DNA from: Cryptomeria japonica | Taxonomy: Eukaryota > Streptophyta > Pinopsida > Cupressales > Cupressaceae | DNA: 64,000 nt | Assembly: GCF_030272615.1 (NCBI RefSeq) | Contig: NC_081414.1 | Span: forward strand, 825,186,896 to 825,250,895 | Reading direction: 5' to 3' | Shown: one piece after another, positions 43,429-54,439 of the stretch | Layout of the letters: each line of letters starts with the position of its first letter | Numbering within the stretch: the first letter of the stretch is position 1 | Notes under the pieces: model-generated | Seen by the model: only the letters and a program-made list of their open reading frames with translations | Database searches by the model: none | Told to the model about the DNA's origin: nothing | Translations under genes and position numbers: made by a program

Positions 43429-43803
43429 CTCTGGATGTTCTAGCGAGCTAGGAGGCACAACAAGAGCATGCCTATCGTAAACTTGCCCACCCGGACACAC
43501 TCGTGCTATTGGTTCATGCCCACGATGAACGAAATCAAATTTAGCCTATCTTGCAACCTTGCATTGCATGCATCTAACAATTTTTGCACCAACTAAAAAT
43601 ATGCTACCATGTGAAAATGGCCCCGAGTATTCAAAAACCAAGATAGGTTGTTGTAGACGGGCCTCACATGACTCTCTAGGTTCAAACAGATTAATCGTAT
43701 GCATCCTAGATTGCGAAAAATAGTCCGTCAAAGTTTGACAATTTTTTGGACTTAGGGCACTTGAGAGATCGCGTTGGTGGGGTACGACTCTGGATGTTCC
43801 AGC
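43429..43803. repeat. 359-bp tandem repeat, first unit and start of second
   Basis: The unit begins CTCTGGATGTTCTAGCGAGC, contains AGGAGGCACAACAAGAGC, GCATTGCATGCATCTAACA and GTCCGTCAAAGTTTGACAAT, and begins again at 43788. Element C then interrupts; the array resumes at 50774. Confidence 0.85.
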
Positions 43804-45457
43804 TGTGTGGGGGAAAAAGTGAGACTAGGTTAACATGCCCTAATCCTACCTTTTGACACACATTACGGAATACGAAAGAGCCTAGAGATATCGCACAATT
43901 GGCTACTTCTTTTGGTGAAAGAGAGAGCCATAGGATATCTATTAGGATTTCTATTCCCTTGTTGAAATTGTAAGATCAAGTAATGCAAGTTCAAACCCTA
44001 ATCCCAAAATGCAAGTATGAACTAATAACAAGATTGAAGAATTGAGATTAAACAATGAACAACTGTAAATACAAGGATGAAATAAAAATGCAGATGTGTA
44101 CCCGGAGTCAAAATCGGACTGAAAATGTTCAGGACGGGGGTGCTGGCGCCACCGTCCTGAAAACTGCACCGGAAACTGCTATTCTGCACTCTGAAACACT
44201 GTCGGGAAGCTGTCTGAAAGTTGTCTATCTGGAGGACCAGGGCGCCCAGCGCCTCTGTCCCAGGGACCAGGGCACCCAGCGCCCCTGTCCTGGTAGGACC
44301 AGCGTGCCCAGCGCCCCTGTCCTAGTCTTCTGCTCTGCAATTTGATACAGAGTGCTGTCTCGACCTTCTCTCTCCGGATCTGTATCCCGCGGCGACGTCT
44401 AAATCCCGAAACCTGCAATGATATCTGAAAAAGGGTGTATGGACGGCTATATAGGGTTTTGCCTTAGTCAAACCCCCGCTTCGGTGATTTCCACCTCCAC
44501 GAATAGCCAAGTTGTTTTTTAAAATGTATTGTGTGTGCAGACCCAGTGTGTGTGCAAGGTCCTAAAATGCAAGAAAGCAAACTAGAGCAACCTAGAAAGT
44601 AAACCCTAATTACTTGTAAATGATAACGTAAATGCTCTAAATCAAGATGCAAAGTGATCTAAAGCATGAGTAGATGATGTATTGAAGCTTATGTAAAGAC
44701 ATGAAAACAACATGAAATCATACCCAACCCTCAAGGGAGGAGTACAAGCCAATCTTCAGTCGATAATCTCCTATTGTTCTTCAATGTCTTCCAAGCCCTA
44801 AGTGGATGAATGAATTTGATAGATGCTTGATAGAAGGATGTTGTAAGATGTTGAAGTCTTCAAAGATCTGCTCTTTCGCTGCATATGAAGTTCCTGAAAA
44901 CAAAAATCGGATCCCTTCAAATGAAGAAAGAGAGCTCTTATGTATGAAACCCTAGGTCGCAATTTCGTCTTTTGGCCGACCTAGAGATTGAATATCCCGC
45001 CAATTTCTTGGGGTTAAGCTTTATTTTATGATTGGATCGTGCTCCTAAAATTTCGAGAAAAATGTCTGGGACCGTGTGCACTCCGGGCGCCACGGTCCTG
45101 ACAACTTTTCACCAAATTTTCAGGGCCGTCAGATATGATGATTTTAGAGAGAATCTCGAAGTTACAGGTGATTTCGAGATGTTTTGACCCCCGAAATCAA
45201 GCCCCCAAGCTCAGAATAGGGCCTAATTAGGGTTTTTGATTAAGTGATGTATTGGAGGAATAAAATGAAAGGGGCACGCTTTAATGAAAGGGCCCAACTT
45301 TGTGATGTGGAAAATGGTGAAATATAACCTTTAGACCTAATTAATTTGATTAATTAAGTGCTAAAGGGGAAATGCAATGCCAAATGCAACTGCGCCAAGG
45401 CGGGTGCTAAACTAGGTGTTAAATTGTACCGCTTTTAGCAAGTGCGTACAATTTATG
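43804..45457 (-). repeat. Element C left LTR (3' LTR), truncated at its internal end
   Basis: The plus strand starts TGTGTGGGGGAAAAAGTGAG and aligns with 49106-50759. Its last 16 bases before the internal region (matching GACGTTACACCAACA on the right copy) are absent. At about 44230-44320 it has about three GC-rich units of GACCAGGGCGCCCAGCGCC. The junction with the internal part at 45457/45458 shows TTATGTA microhomology. Confidence 0.9.
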
Positions 45458-45801
45458 TAAGGTACGACTTATGTAATAAACCGGCCATTCCTTACCATCT
45501 TTATCATGTTGTGCCAACAATGCTGCGAGAGCATGAGAGGAAGCAGCTGTATATAGAAGGAAAGGTTTAGAAGGTTCGGCAGGTTGAAGAATAGGAGGAC
45601 TAGCCAAATACACTTTCAAATCTTCAAATGCTTGCTAACAATCCTCATTCCATTGAAAAGTGATATCCTTTTTAAGAAGTTGAGTAAAAGGAAAGGTACG
45701 ATCCGCAAGCTGAGACACAAACCTACGAATAGCTTGAATCTTTCCTTGTAAGCTTTTAAGTTGAGACACATTTCTAGGAGGTGGCATGTTGACAATAGCA
45801 T
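45458..45801 (-). pseudogene. Element C RT end and RNase H start, truncated
   Basis: The minus strand shows IDAIVNMPPPRNVSQLKSLQ, QAIRRFVSQLADRTFPF, a stop, then AFEDLKVYLASPPILQP and FLLYTAASSHALAALLAQ, WPVYYISRTLH. At that point it runs into LTR sequence, so about two thirds of RNase H and everything downstream are deleted. The first half is joined out of frame to the main ORF by a frameshift near 45815. Confidence 0.85.
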
Positions 45802-48800
45802 CTATTTTCTTAGTATCCACCTCAATCCCAGATGCGAAACTATGAACCCTAATAGTTTTCCACTATCCACACCAAAAACACATTTGCGGGGATTCAAGCG
45901 CATGTGATATTTACGAATTCTTTCAAAGATTTGATGAAGGATTTTAACATGATCCATGCGAAGAAAGGATTTGGCCAAAATATCATCAACATAATCCTCT
46001 AAAATCTTATGCATATAATCATGAAAGATAAGGGTCATCGCTCGTTGATAAGTTGCATCGGCGTTTTTAAGTCCAAAAGGCATCATTATCCAACAAAACG
46101 TACCCCAAGGAGTGGTGAAAGCAGTTTTGAATTGATCTTGAGGGTTAATAAAAATTTGATTGTAGCCTGAAAAACCATCCACGAAGGATAACAAGGCATG
46201 TCCTGCCGTAGAATCAACTATCATGTCAATGTTTGGAAGAGGGAAATCATCTTTTAAAGAAGCCTTATTTAGATCTCGAAAGTCAGTACACATTCTTATT
46301 TTGTTGTCTGGTTTAGCCACAACGACAATATTTGAAATCCATGGGGAATAGTCAATAGGGCGGATAAATCCAGCCTCCAATAATTTTTCAATCTCAGCCT
46401 TAACAAGCAGAGCCACCTTAGGATTCATTTTTCGAATCTTTTGTTTCACGGGCTTAGCATCAGGAACTAAGACAATATTATGAGTAACGATCTTAGGATC
46501 TATACCAAGCATGTCAGAATATGCCCAAGCAAAGATCTCAGGGAATTCATGCAATAGTTCTTCATATTGTTTCTGTTCCTCTTCATCCAAACATTTCCCA
46601 ATTTTAATGACTTTCTCTTTATTGCAAGGGTCCATCTTAACATCAGTGGTGTCACTTATGAGAAGATTGCTTTGTTGAGGAGTATCCTTTAACTGAGGGA
46701 ATTCTTTCACAATCTCGTCATTATCAATCTCTTTTCCAAAATAGGCTTCAGTGTTCAAACAATAAGGGAGTCCCCTATTGTGATGATAATGAGGAAGAGT
46801 GTCATAGGCTCCCAAGAACTCAACTAAAGCATCGTCGGTAGGGAAGACATCCAAAGCACAGGCACACGAAGGATCTCCATCAATATACTCAGGATGTTGT
46901 ATTGATAGAGATGTAGAGATAGCATTAACACTAATGCATGGTCTTTTAGAAGCTTTAGTACGTTTGCAGGGATTAAAGCCAAGTCCAAAGGCATAATTGT
47001 GAAAATTAGTCTCTAGAGGAACTCTTATCCCTTGTTCATGAGCACCACAACCTTTTCCATGATACCCATGCTTAGCAAAAATGCGAAAACCACGACCATA
47101 ATGATCAGCCATTTCAGGAAGAGAAGGTGGTTTTTCATAAGACAAAGAATCAAACTCTTCATAATTAGAGATGAGAGGAGAAGAAGTTTGAGAGGCGGCC
47201 AGAAAATTATTACTCATAGATTCAGGTAAGGTTGATTGATTTTTAGTTTCTTCTTTCTTTTCAACTTTATGATTTTCCTTCTTTTCAACTTTAATTTCTC
47301 TAGAAGGAACCTTATATTCACCCACAAAGGTAGGATTAAAATCAAGGGATCCCCAATCGTCGTCTTCGAGGATCTTCCCAGGATCAAAATCCTTCTTATG
47401 TGTAGTTTCAAGTCGAGAAGAATCTTCTCCAAGAGCTCCAAACTCATCCAAAGAATTTTGATCATCGGAGAGCGAGGATTCACCGATAGGTATCTTATTT
47501 AAAGATTCATCACTAGATGAGGACGGCTTAGAAGAACCCCCCTTAGAAGTGGATGTTTGCAAACAAGCTTGAAAATTAGTATCACCTATCAAGGTATATG
47601 TCTTATTGTTATAAATAAATTTAACTTGTCTATGCAATGTAGAAGGGACAGCTTGCATACTGTGAATCCAAGGTCTCCCCAGTAGCAAGTTGTACGTTAG
47701 ATTTCCCAACATAACATGGATAGGTGTAGGCAAAGTAACAGGCCCCACTGTGATGGGTAAGGTGATAGTACCTAATGAAGTTTTAGCCACATTATCAAAG
47801 CCTCGAATAGGACGAGAGTCCGGTTCAATTAAGGATGTATCCACATTCATCTTATGCAAAAGATTAATGCTACACACATTAAGACCAGAGCCATTATCTA
47901 CTAGTGTTCGCCTTATAGTCGTGTCTTTCATGATAACCACAATCATCAAGGGTTCATATTGATGTTGGATTTCACTAGTAGGCAACTCATCTTGGGTAAA
48001 CACAATTTGAGCTTTAGGATTCATCACAGAGTTAACCAAAGATGCTATATTACTAGATGTATTCGGTGGAGGAACATTCAAATCTTTCAAGGCATCTTGT
48101 AACATTCCATGATGAGCGGAAGAAGTTTGAATCAAATCCCAAAGGGATATCTTAGTAGGGGTAGCTTTAAGTTGTTCTATGAGATCATATTCCTTTCCAA
48201 GAACTTGGGAAATACGGGGAGCTTGTGGAAGCACCGGTTGAGGATTCGGAAGAGAAACTGGGATAACAGGAGGAGGACTAGGCTGCCTATTATTTCTGGT
48301 ATGATAAGTATGGGCAACCGCATGATAACTCTCTCTAGTTATTTGCTTGGCATAATTATAAGGACTTATAGGTTTTCTTCCTTGCACAGTGATGATTGGT
48401 TTATTCAGAGTACGAAAGGAATCATGATCATACCCTCCTTGGACAGTAAGGAGAGGTGACTTAGAAACTTGAAAGGTGGGAGAAGGATAAGCTCCTTGGA
48501 CTTCAAAGAGAGGCTTTTTATGCTCATTCAAGTTTATCATGTTAACCAATTTAGAAGTTTTGTTCTTGTTTAAAGATTTCGATAAAGCCACAAAGTCATC
48601 AAGAGCATCATCCAACAAAGCATGATCATATCTATTGAAAGGTTTGTCTTTTGATTCAAAAGGAGACATCTCCTCATAGAGGGGATTATTGAAAACAACC
48701 ATGTTACTAGATTTAGTGGAAGAGTGGATAGGAATGTATCCTTGAGAGGAATCATTCGACTTATCTTTCTCATCACACCTAAATGGCATAGTAACAAGGT

Positions 48801-48954
48801 TTATGAGTTTTTGGTAAAATGAAGGTTTGGCATCCTTAGGGTTTAAAAACTCATCTAAAGCTTCATCTAATTCGTCTTGGCTATACTCATAATAATCATC
48901 AAAAGCATGAACATTTTGCAAGTAAAAATCTGACATTTTGAAAAGATTACACAC
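45802..48954 (-). CDS. Element C protease-G-patch-RT polyprotein with novel N-terminus
   Basis: 1050 codons are open without a stop. Residues 1-230 are unrecognised and hydrophilic, with acidic repeats (DDYYEYSQDELDEALDEF, ALLDDALDDFVAL) and three VQG motifs (LFEVQGAYPS, LLTVQGGYDH, IITVQGRKPI). Then YDLIEQLKATPTKIS and the protease: TLVDNGSGLNVC (Asp-Asn-Gly-Ser-Gly), LLLGRPWIHSMQ, VPSTLHRQVKF. The G-patch-like part (about 46975-47110) has HYGRGFRIFAKHGYHGKG and EQGIRVPLE. RT has FIRPIDYSPWISNIVVV, MCTDFRDLNK, LSFVDGFSGYNQIFI, YVDD at 45982-45993 and CVFGVDSGKLLGFIVS. It ends in a frameshifted tail. The start at 48954 is the first ATG after the leader; a second in-frame Met follows six residues on. 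Confidence 0.85.
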   Translation of the reverse strand: MCNLFKMSDFYLQNVHAFDDYYEYSQDELDEALDEFLNPKDAKPSFYQKLINLVTMPFRCDEKDKSNDSSQGYIPIHSSTKSSNMVVFNNPLYEEMSPFESKDKPFNRYDHALLDDALDDFVALSKSLNKNKTSKLVNMINLNEHKKPLFEVQGAYPSPTFQVSKSPLLTVQGGYDHDSFRTLNKPIITVQGRKPISPYNYAKQITRESYHAVAHTYHTRNNRQPSPPPVIPVSLPNPQPVLPQAPRISQVLGKEYDLIEQLKATPTKISLWDLIQTSSAHHGMLQDALKDLNVPPPNTSSNIASLVNSVMNPKAQIVFTQDELPTSEIQHQYEPLMIVVIMKDTTIRRTLVDNGSGLNVCSINLLHKMNVDTSLIEPDSRPIRGFDNVAKTSLGTITLPITVGPVTLPTPIHVMLGNLTYNLLLGRPWIHSMQAVPSTLHRQVKFIYNNKTYTLIGDTNFQACLQTSTSKGGSSKPSSSSDESLNKIPIGESSLSDDQNSLDEFGALGEDSSRLETTHKKDFDPGKILEDDDWGSLDFNPTFVGEYKVPSREIKVEKKENHKVEKKEETKNQSTLPESMSNNFLAASQTSSPLISNYEEFDSLSYEKPPSLPEMADHYGRGFRIFAKHGYHGKGCGAHEQGIRVPLETNFHNYAFGLGFNPCKRTKASKRPCISVNAISTSLSIQHPEYIDGDPSCACALDVFPTDDALVEFLGAYDTLPHYHHNRGLPYCLNTEAYFGKEIDNDEIVKEFPQLKDTPQQSNLLISDTTDVKMDPCNKEKVIKIGKCLDEEEQKQYEELLHEFPEIFAWAYSDMLGIDPKIVTHNIVLVPDAKPVKQKIRKMNPKVALLVKAEIEKLLEAGFIRPIDYSPWISNIVVVAKPDNKIRMCTDFRDLNKASLKDDFPLPNIDMIVDSTAGHALLSFVDGFSGYNQIFINPQDQFKTAFTTPWGTFCWIMMPFGLKNADATYQRAMTLIFHDYMHKILEDYVDDILAKSFLRMDHVKILHQIFERIRKYHMRLNPRKCVFGVDSGKLLGFIVSHLGLRWILRK

Positions 48955-49082
48955 AACTTAAACACCCAATGCAAAGAAACACACTCTTTTTTTTTTCTTT
49001 TTCTTTTTAATGAAAATGAAATGAAAACACACTAAATCTAGATCTAGATCTAACAAATGCAATGCAAGAGGAAGCAATGATA
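48955..49082 (-). other. Element C short leader
   Basis: Only about 130 bases lie between PBS and ORF, with a T-rich run (CTCTTTTTTTTTTCTTTT) on the plus strand. This contrasts with the 2.3-2.6 kb leaders of A and B, fitting loss of the gag region or a different organisation. Confidence 0.7.
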
Positions 49083-49102
49083 GATTCACGTCGGGTTCAC
49101 CA
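49083..49102 (-). other. Element C primer-binding site
   Basis: The minus strand TGGTGAACCCGACGTGAATC lies three bases inside the 5' LTR. It begins TGG and its complement fits a tRNA 3' end (T-loop-like GGGTTCACCA). It differs from the A and B site, so a different tRNA is used. Confidence 0.78.
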
Positions 49103-49105
49103 AAA

Positions 49106-50773
49106 TGTGTGGGGGAAAAAGTGAGACTAGGTTAACATGCCCTAATCCTACCTTTTGACACACATTACGGAATACAAAAGAGCCTAGAGATATCGCACAA
49201 TTGGCTACTTCTTTTGGTGAAAGAGAGAGCCATAGGATATCTATTAGGATTTCTATTCCCTTGTTGAAATTGTAAGATCAAGTAATGCAAGTTCAAACCC
49301 TAATCCCAAAATGCAAGTATGAACTAATAACAAGATTGCAGAATTGAGATTAAACAATGAACAGCTGTAAATACAAGGATGAAATAAGAATGCAGATGTG
49401 TACCCGGAGTCAAAATCGGACTGAAAATGTTCAGGACGGGGGCGTGGGCACCACTGTCCTAAAAACTGCACCGGAAACTGCTGTTCTGCACTCTGAAACA
49501 CTGTCGGGAAGCTGTTTGAAAGTTGTCTGTCCGGAGGACCAGGGCGCCCAGCGCCTTTGTCCCAGGGACCAGGGCGCCCAGTGCCCCTGTCCTAGCAGGA
49601 CCAGGGCGCCCAGCGCCCCTGTCCTAGTCTTCTGCTCTGCAATTTGATACAGAGTGCTGTCTCGACCTTCTCTCTCCGGATCTGTATCCCGCGGCGTCGT
49701 CTGAATCTCGAAACCTGCAATGATATCTGAAAAAGGGTGTATGGGTGGCTATAGAGGGTTTTGCCTTAGTCAAACCCCCACTTCGGTGATTTCCACCTCC
49801 ATGAATAGGCAAGTTGTTTTGTAAAATGTATTGTGTGTGCAGACCCAGTGTGTGTGCAAGGTCCTAAAATGCAAGAAAGCAAACTAGAGCAACCTAGAAA
49901 GTAAACCCTAATTACTTGTAAATGATAACGTAAATGCTCTAAATCAAGATGCAAAGTGATCTAAAGCATGAATAGATGATGTATTGAAGCTTATGTAAAG
50001 ACATGAAAACAACATGAAATCATACCCAACCCTCAAGGGAGGAGTACAAGCCAATCTTCAGTCGGTAATCTCCTATTGTTCTTCAATGTCTTCCAAGCCC
50101 TAAGTGGATGAATGAATTTGATAGATGCTTGATAGAAGGATGTTGTAAGATGTTGAAGTCTTCAAAGATTTGCTCTTTCGCTGCATATGAAGTTCCTGAA
50201 AACAAAAATCGGATCCCTTCAAATGAAGAAAGAGAGCTCTTATGTATGAAACCCTAGGTCGCAATTTCGTCTTTTGGCCGACCTAGAGATTGAATATCCC
50301 GCCAATTTCTTGGGGTTAAGCTTTATTTTATGATTGGATCGCGCTCCTAAAATTTCGGGAAAAATGTCCGGGACTGTGTGCACTCTGGGTGCCACGGTCC
50401 CGACAACTTTTCACCAAATTTTCAGGGCCGTCAGATATGATGATTTTAGAGAGAATCCTGAAGTTAGAAGTGATTTCAAGATGTTTTGACACCCGAAATC
50501 AAGCCCCCAAGCTCAGAATAGGGCCTAATTAGGGTTTTTGATTAAGTGATGTATTGGAGGAATAAAATGAAAGGGGCACGCTTTAATGAAAGGGCCCAAC
50601 TTTGTGATGTGGAAAATGGTGAAATAGAACCTTTAGACCTAATTAATTTGATTAATTAAGTGCTAAAGGGGAAATGCAATGCCAAATGCAACTGCGCCAA
50701 GGCGGGTGCTAAACTAGGTGTTAAATTGTATTGCTTTTAGCAAGTGCGTACAATTTATGACGTTACACCAACA
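49106..50773 (-). repeat. Element C right LTR (5' LTR in element sense), complete
   Basis: Starts TGTGTGGGGGAAAAAGTGAG and ends GTTACACCAACA on the plus strand. It carries the same GC-rich tandem units (about 49535-49625) as the left copy. The 359-bp repeat resumes at 50774. Confidence 0.92.
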
Positions 50774-51250
50774 AGCTAGGAGGCACAACAAGAGCATGCC
50801 TACTATAAAAATTCCCATCTGGACCCATTCATGTTGTTGGTTCGTGCCCACGACGAACATAATAAAATTTAGTCTATCTTGCAACCTTGCATTGCATGCA
50901 TGTAATGATTTTCACACCAACTGAAAAAATGCTACCATGTGAAAATGGCTTCAAGTCTTCAAGAAATGAGATAGGTCATTGTACACACGCCTCACATGAC
51001 CCTATAGGTTCAAATAGATCAATTGTGTGTGCCCTAGATTATGAGAAATAGTCCGTCAAAGTTTGACAATTTTTTGGACTTAGGGTACTTGAGAGATCGC
51101 GCTGGTAGGGTATGGCTTTGGATGTTCCAACGAGCTGGGAGTCACAACAGGAGCATTCCTATCATAAACTTGCCCACCTAGATGCACTCGTGCTGCTAGT
51201 TCGTACCCATGATGAACATAATCAAATTTAGCCTATCTTGCAACCTTGAC
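50774..51250. repeat. 359-bp tandem repeat, rest of second unit and part of a third
   Basis: Resumes at AGCTAGGAGGCACAACAAGAG. The third unit begins CTTTGGATGTTCCAACGAGC at about 51116 and breaks off near 51250. With 43429-43803 this gives about 2.3 units. Confidence 0.85.
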
Positions 51251-54200
51251 AACAACTGAGCAACTTTTACATCTTTTATCCAAATGATCATTAATGATCC
51301 CAAACGACCTTATTTAGATGAAACAACACAAAACAAGACAAATAACCAAATTTGACCATTGTGAGCATGAGGGTGCTCCCGCACCACTCACATTGAAAAA
51401 TATAAAGGAAAGGAATAAAAAACATCCAGTGATCATTACTATGGATCAAATGTGATCTTACCATTGAATTTAATTGTGATTGAGGCAAGGATTTTGTAGG
51501 GTTAATTCAATATTTTAGAAAGTGGTACAAGAGCACTTACTCACATAGATGCCTCATGAAGGATTTTTACATTTTTTTTTGGTTTATAATTTTTTTTCTA
51601 GGCTATGTAAGGTCCTAAGGACCATTTTAAGTCAATTCAAATCATTTTGTAAGGCTATTAAAGCCATTATGCTCTTGCTGACCTATAAGATCCTGATAAG
51701 GTCAAAGTTGGTCAAAGCATGTAAAAGTGCCCAATATGGGTTGAGATGATGTAATAAGGTCATTTAAGAATTTATAGAAGGTAATTAGATTATTTGGAGT
51801 CAATAGGACAAGTTTTGGAGTCATGTTGTCAAGTATGGCAAAAAGTTGAAAAGTTGTCACAATGCAAAATTGTAAAATCTGCAAAAAAAGATGTAACCAA
51901 TGGGCAAATCAGTTTAAAGGTGATTGGAGTCAGTTTGAAGGTTATTTTTGGTGTATTTAGAATATATATGTGTAGGGGAGGTTGAATGGATGTTGGTTGG
52001 GTGATGTAAGAGTGCACAATTAATGAAAAGTGAAGTTTTATCTTGCATATTCCTTGTTTCCTAGGCATAATAGTCTGATCTGCTACAAATTTATCTGTGA
52101 AAACGCATCTCTTGGAATTTAAAACATTTTGATAGTGAAAGAGGATTGAATCCCCTAAAATTTGGCTTTTTTTTCATTTGATTTCTTTATGTTTTGAAGA
52201 AGTTATATCAAATTTGGTAAAAACAGTCACAAACCCTTGCTACGGTATCCAATGACTTGAAATAATGTAGTTTTTGGTTATCACATCATCAAAAACCCAT
52301 TAAAATGGATGGGATGACCCTTGTAAATTTATATTTATTTTTTCTTTTTGATTGAGGGTTCCATGATGAGAATGGCAAGTGCTAAGAGTGACACAAAATC
52401 TAATTGTCTCAGACTGAAAATGACAGCAAGTTGGTGATGTGTGGGTTGATATAAGTGCAATATTGGGCTACCAAAGGCTGGGTGAAGGATTTTAGAGGTG
52501 TGAGAGGTTATTTAATACTCTAATAAAGTATTTGTGGCCATTGATTGGTCAAAATACTCACCGTTTTAATGACTGTCCCATAACTGGGTATGTTGTTGTC
52601 CTAAGGAACTAATGGACTGAGATTTTAAGATTATGATGTAATGAGTGAGTTTTATGAGTGGAGGAAAATTGGGGAAGGTGTGTGTGAGTCCTTAGTAACC
52701 CTTGGAAGTATTAGGAAGCCTTGGAGAGAGGTGTTGGCTCAGGTTATTATGATTGTCCTAAACAAAGTTGTGGCTGCCACAGTGAACCGGTGATATAGTA
52801 GTAAGTTCTTTTTATGGTCTTTAGGGTGGATGAGAGGGTGAAGAATGGTGGTTTTTCTATGTTAAGGAGTCTCTTAAAGGGTTTCATTAAATCCCTTGGG
52901 TTGATGAGTATCTACTTGTCAAATTTAGTTGTGTCTAGATGGACAATTTAGAGTCCTAATTGGAATTGAGTTTGTGTGAGTGGGATGTGTTGCAAACCTT
53001 GAGTTGAAAGTGTTGTGATGATCCAAGTCCTAAAATATGTTCATGCCTTGTGTTTAGTGTTGTTGACCAATTCCTCCATGTAAGTGAAAACCCATGCGTA
53101 AGGGTTCAAGTCTTGTGAAGACCAAAGTGATGCTTATGATCTATTGAAGCATGACACCTTTTGAGGGTATTTTGAAGGTTGATAAGAGTGATAGGATGAG
53201 ATGATCCCATTGTTGTGAAATATATCCAAAGTAAGTTTTGGGATTTTTGGGATGAACCCTTAGCCTCTGCATCAGAAAGCTTATCAAATCACCTTATTTC
53301 ATTGAAACCCATGATTGTAGAAAATAGATTTTTGTTGTTTACATTCATATTGCTGATTACATAGGCAAATATCCATTTAACTTTATAAAAGGGCAGTCAC
53401 CAAATACACTGAATAGTTATCTAATTCTGATATCAAAGATTATCCAAGTCTATGGAGTAGCTAAGATTGAAATTTATCAGACAAGGATCCAGCTATTGCT
53501 AGGAATTTAGTAAAAGTGGAAGCTATTTTGAAGTGATCAAAGACTTTCATTGTGATTGAGACATGGAGTTTTGTAGGGGTAGTTCAATATCTGAAAAAGC
53601 TTATCAAATCATATTCCAGAGTTGCAATGCTTCATATTCCATGATGGAAATTGTTAAGTCTTTTATATGGGGTAGAATTCAACAAAAGACATTTATTTAC
53701 CTGAATTAATTGATTAGTAAGCCATTGGTTTTGGCAATACCTAGCTTGCAACTACTATTTTAGGTAGAGACAAATTTTAATAATTATGTGTTGGAGGCTT
53801 TTTTTATTACAATTTTGTAAGCTTTTTTGTTGTCATTTAGACTTATTTCATTGAGTGCTTTGGATATATTGCTCACATAATGAATTGTATGTCTTTGTTT
53901 GAGCAAAAATTAACTATATCAATTTCCAAAAAAACATTTATATATATCAAAATGCACAATAATGAACACAATGAACAAATTGTGTAGTACCAAATATCAA
54001 ATCAATATCAGCAAAATGCACAATAATGAACACAATGCACATTTATTGGATCGAACATCAACATTTATATATCAAAATGCACAATAATTGTGTATGTATA
54101 CAAAAAAATGGCATATATGCCAAGTCAATAAAAGTTTTACAAAAATATGACATATGCCATGTCTAGATCGATATAGAATAAAAATGTAGACTATATCTAG
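51251..54200. other. AT-rich DNA with no recognised gene
   Basis: No open frame has a recognisable domain. Two loosely similar stretches (TTTTGTAGGGTTAATTCAAT near 51490 and TTTTGTAGGGGTAGTTCAAT near 53570) may be old copies of one sequence. Around 53935-54110 the motif ATCAAAATGCACAATAATGA recurs three times. Otherwise nothing is seen. Confidence 0.6.
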
Positions 54201-54439
54201 ATGTATTGGTCCTTCGATGACCACAACTAACACTATATGATCCTATAGATGTGGTGGATCATCAAAATAGAGCCTCTTTGATGCAGTACATGGCTCTATA
54301 GATGGCTGCACAACCACAATTCAAAAGCCAAGTTAGAATCCTTTTGTATAAAATAGTTCACAATTATCAACATAACTATACATTCAACTATAATTTATTT
54401 GCAATTGAATTGTAGATTACCTCATCTGTTGATCTGGGA

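Larger units (their letters stand above)
43804..50773 (-). mobile_element. Ty3/gypsy Tat/Ogre-related element C, 7.0 kb, internally deleted
   Basis: LTRs of 1668 bp (right, complete) and 1654 bp (left, truncated), PBS at 49083-49102. The only coding part is protease, G-patch-like segment, RT and the start of RNase H. The rest of RNase H, aRH, integrase and the polypurine tract are missing. Motifs conserved with A and B (YDLIEQLKATPTKIS, LLLGRPWIHSMQ, YVDD) place it in the same broader lineage. No gag domain was recognised. It interrupts a 359-bp tandem repeat; flanks share only AGC/AGCT, and no clean 5-bp duplication is seen. Confidence 0.88.

Noticed and set aside
43799-43803. Clean 5-bp target duplication for element C
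   Set aside because: Only AGC/AGCT is shared between flanks; the left flank seems to have lost a few bases, so a duplication cannot be claimed.
47690-48459. Plus-strand ORFs opposite the element C polyprotein
   Set aside because: Shadows of the long minus-strand frame; no domains.
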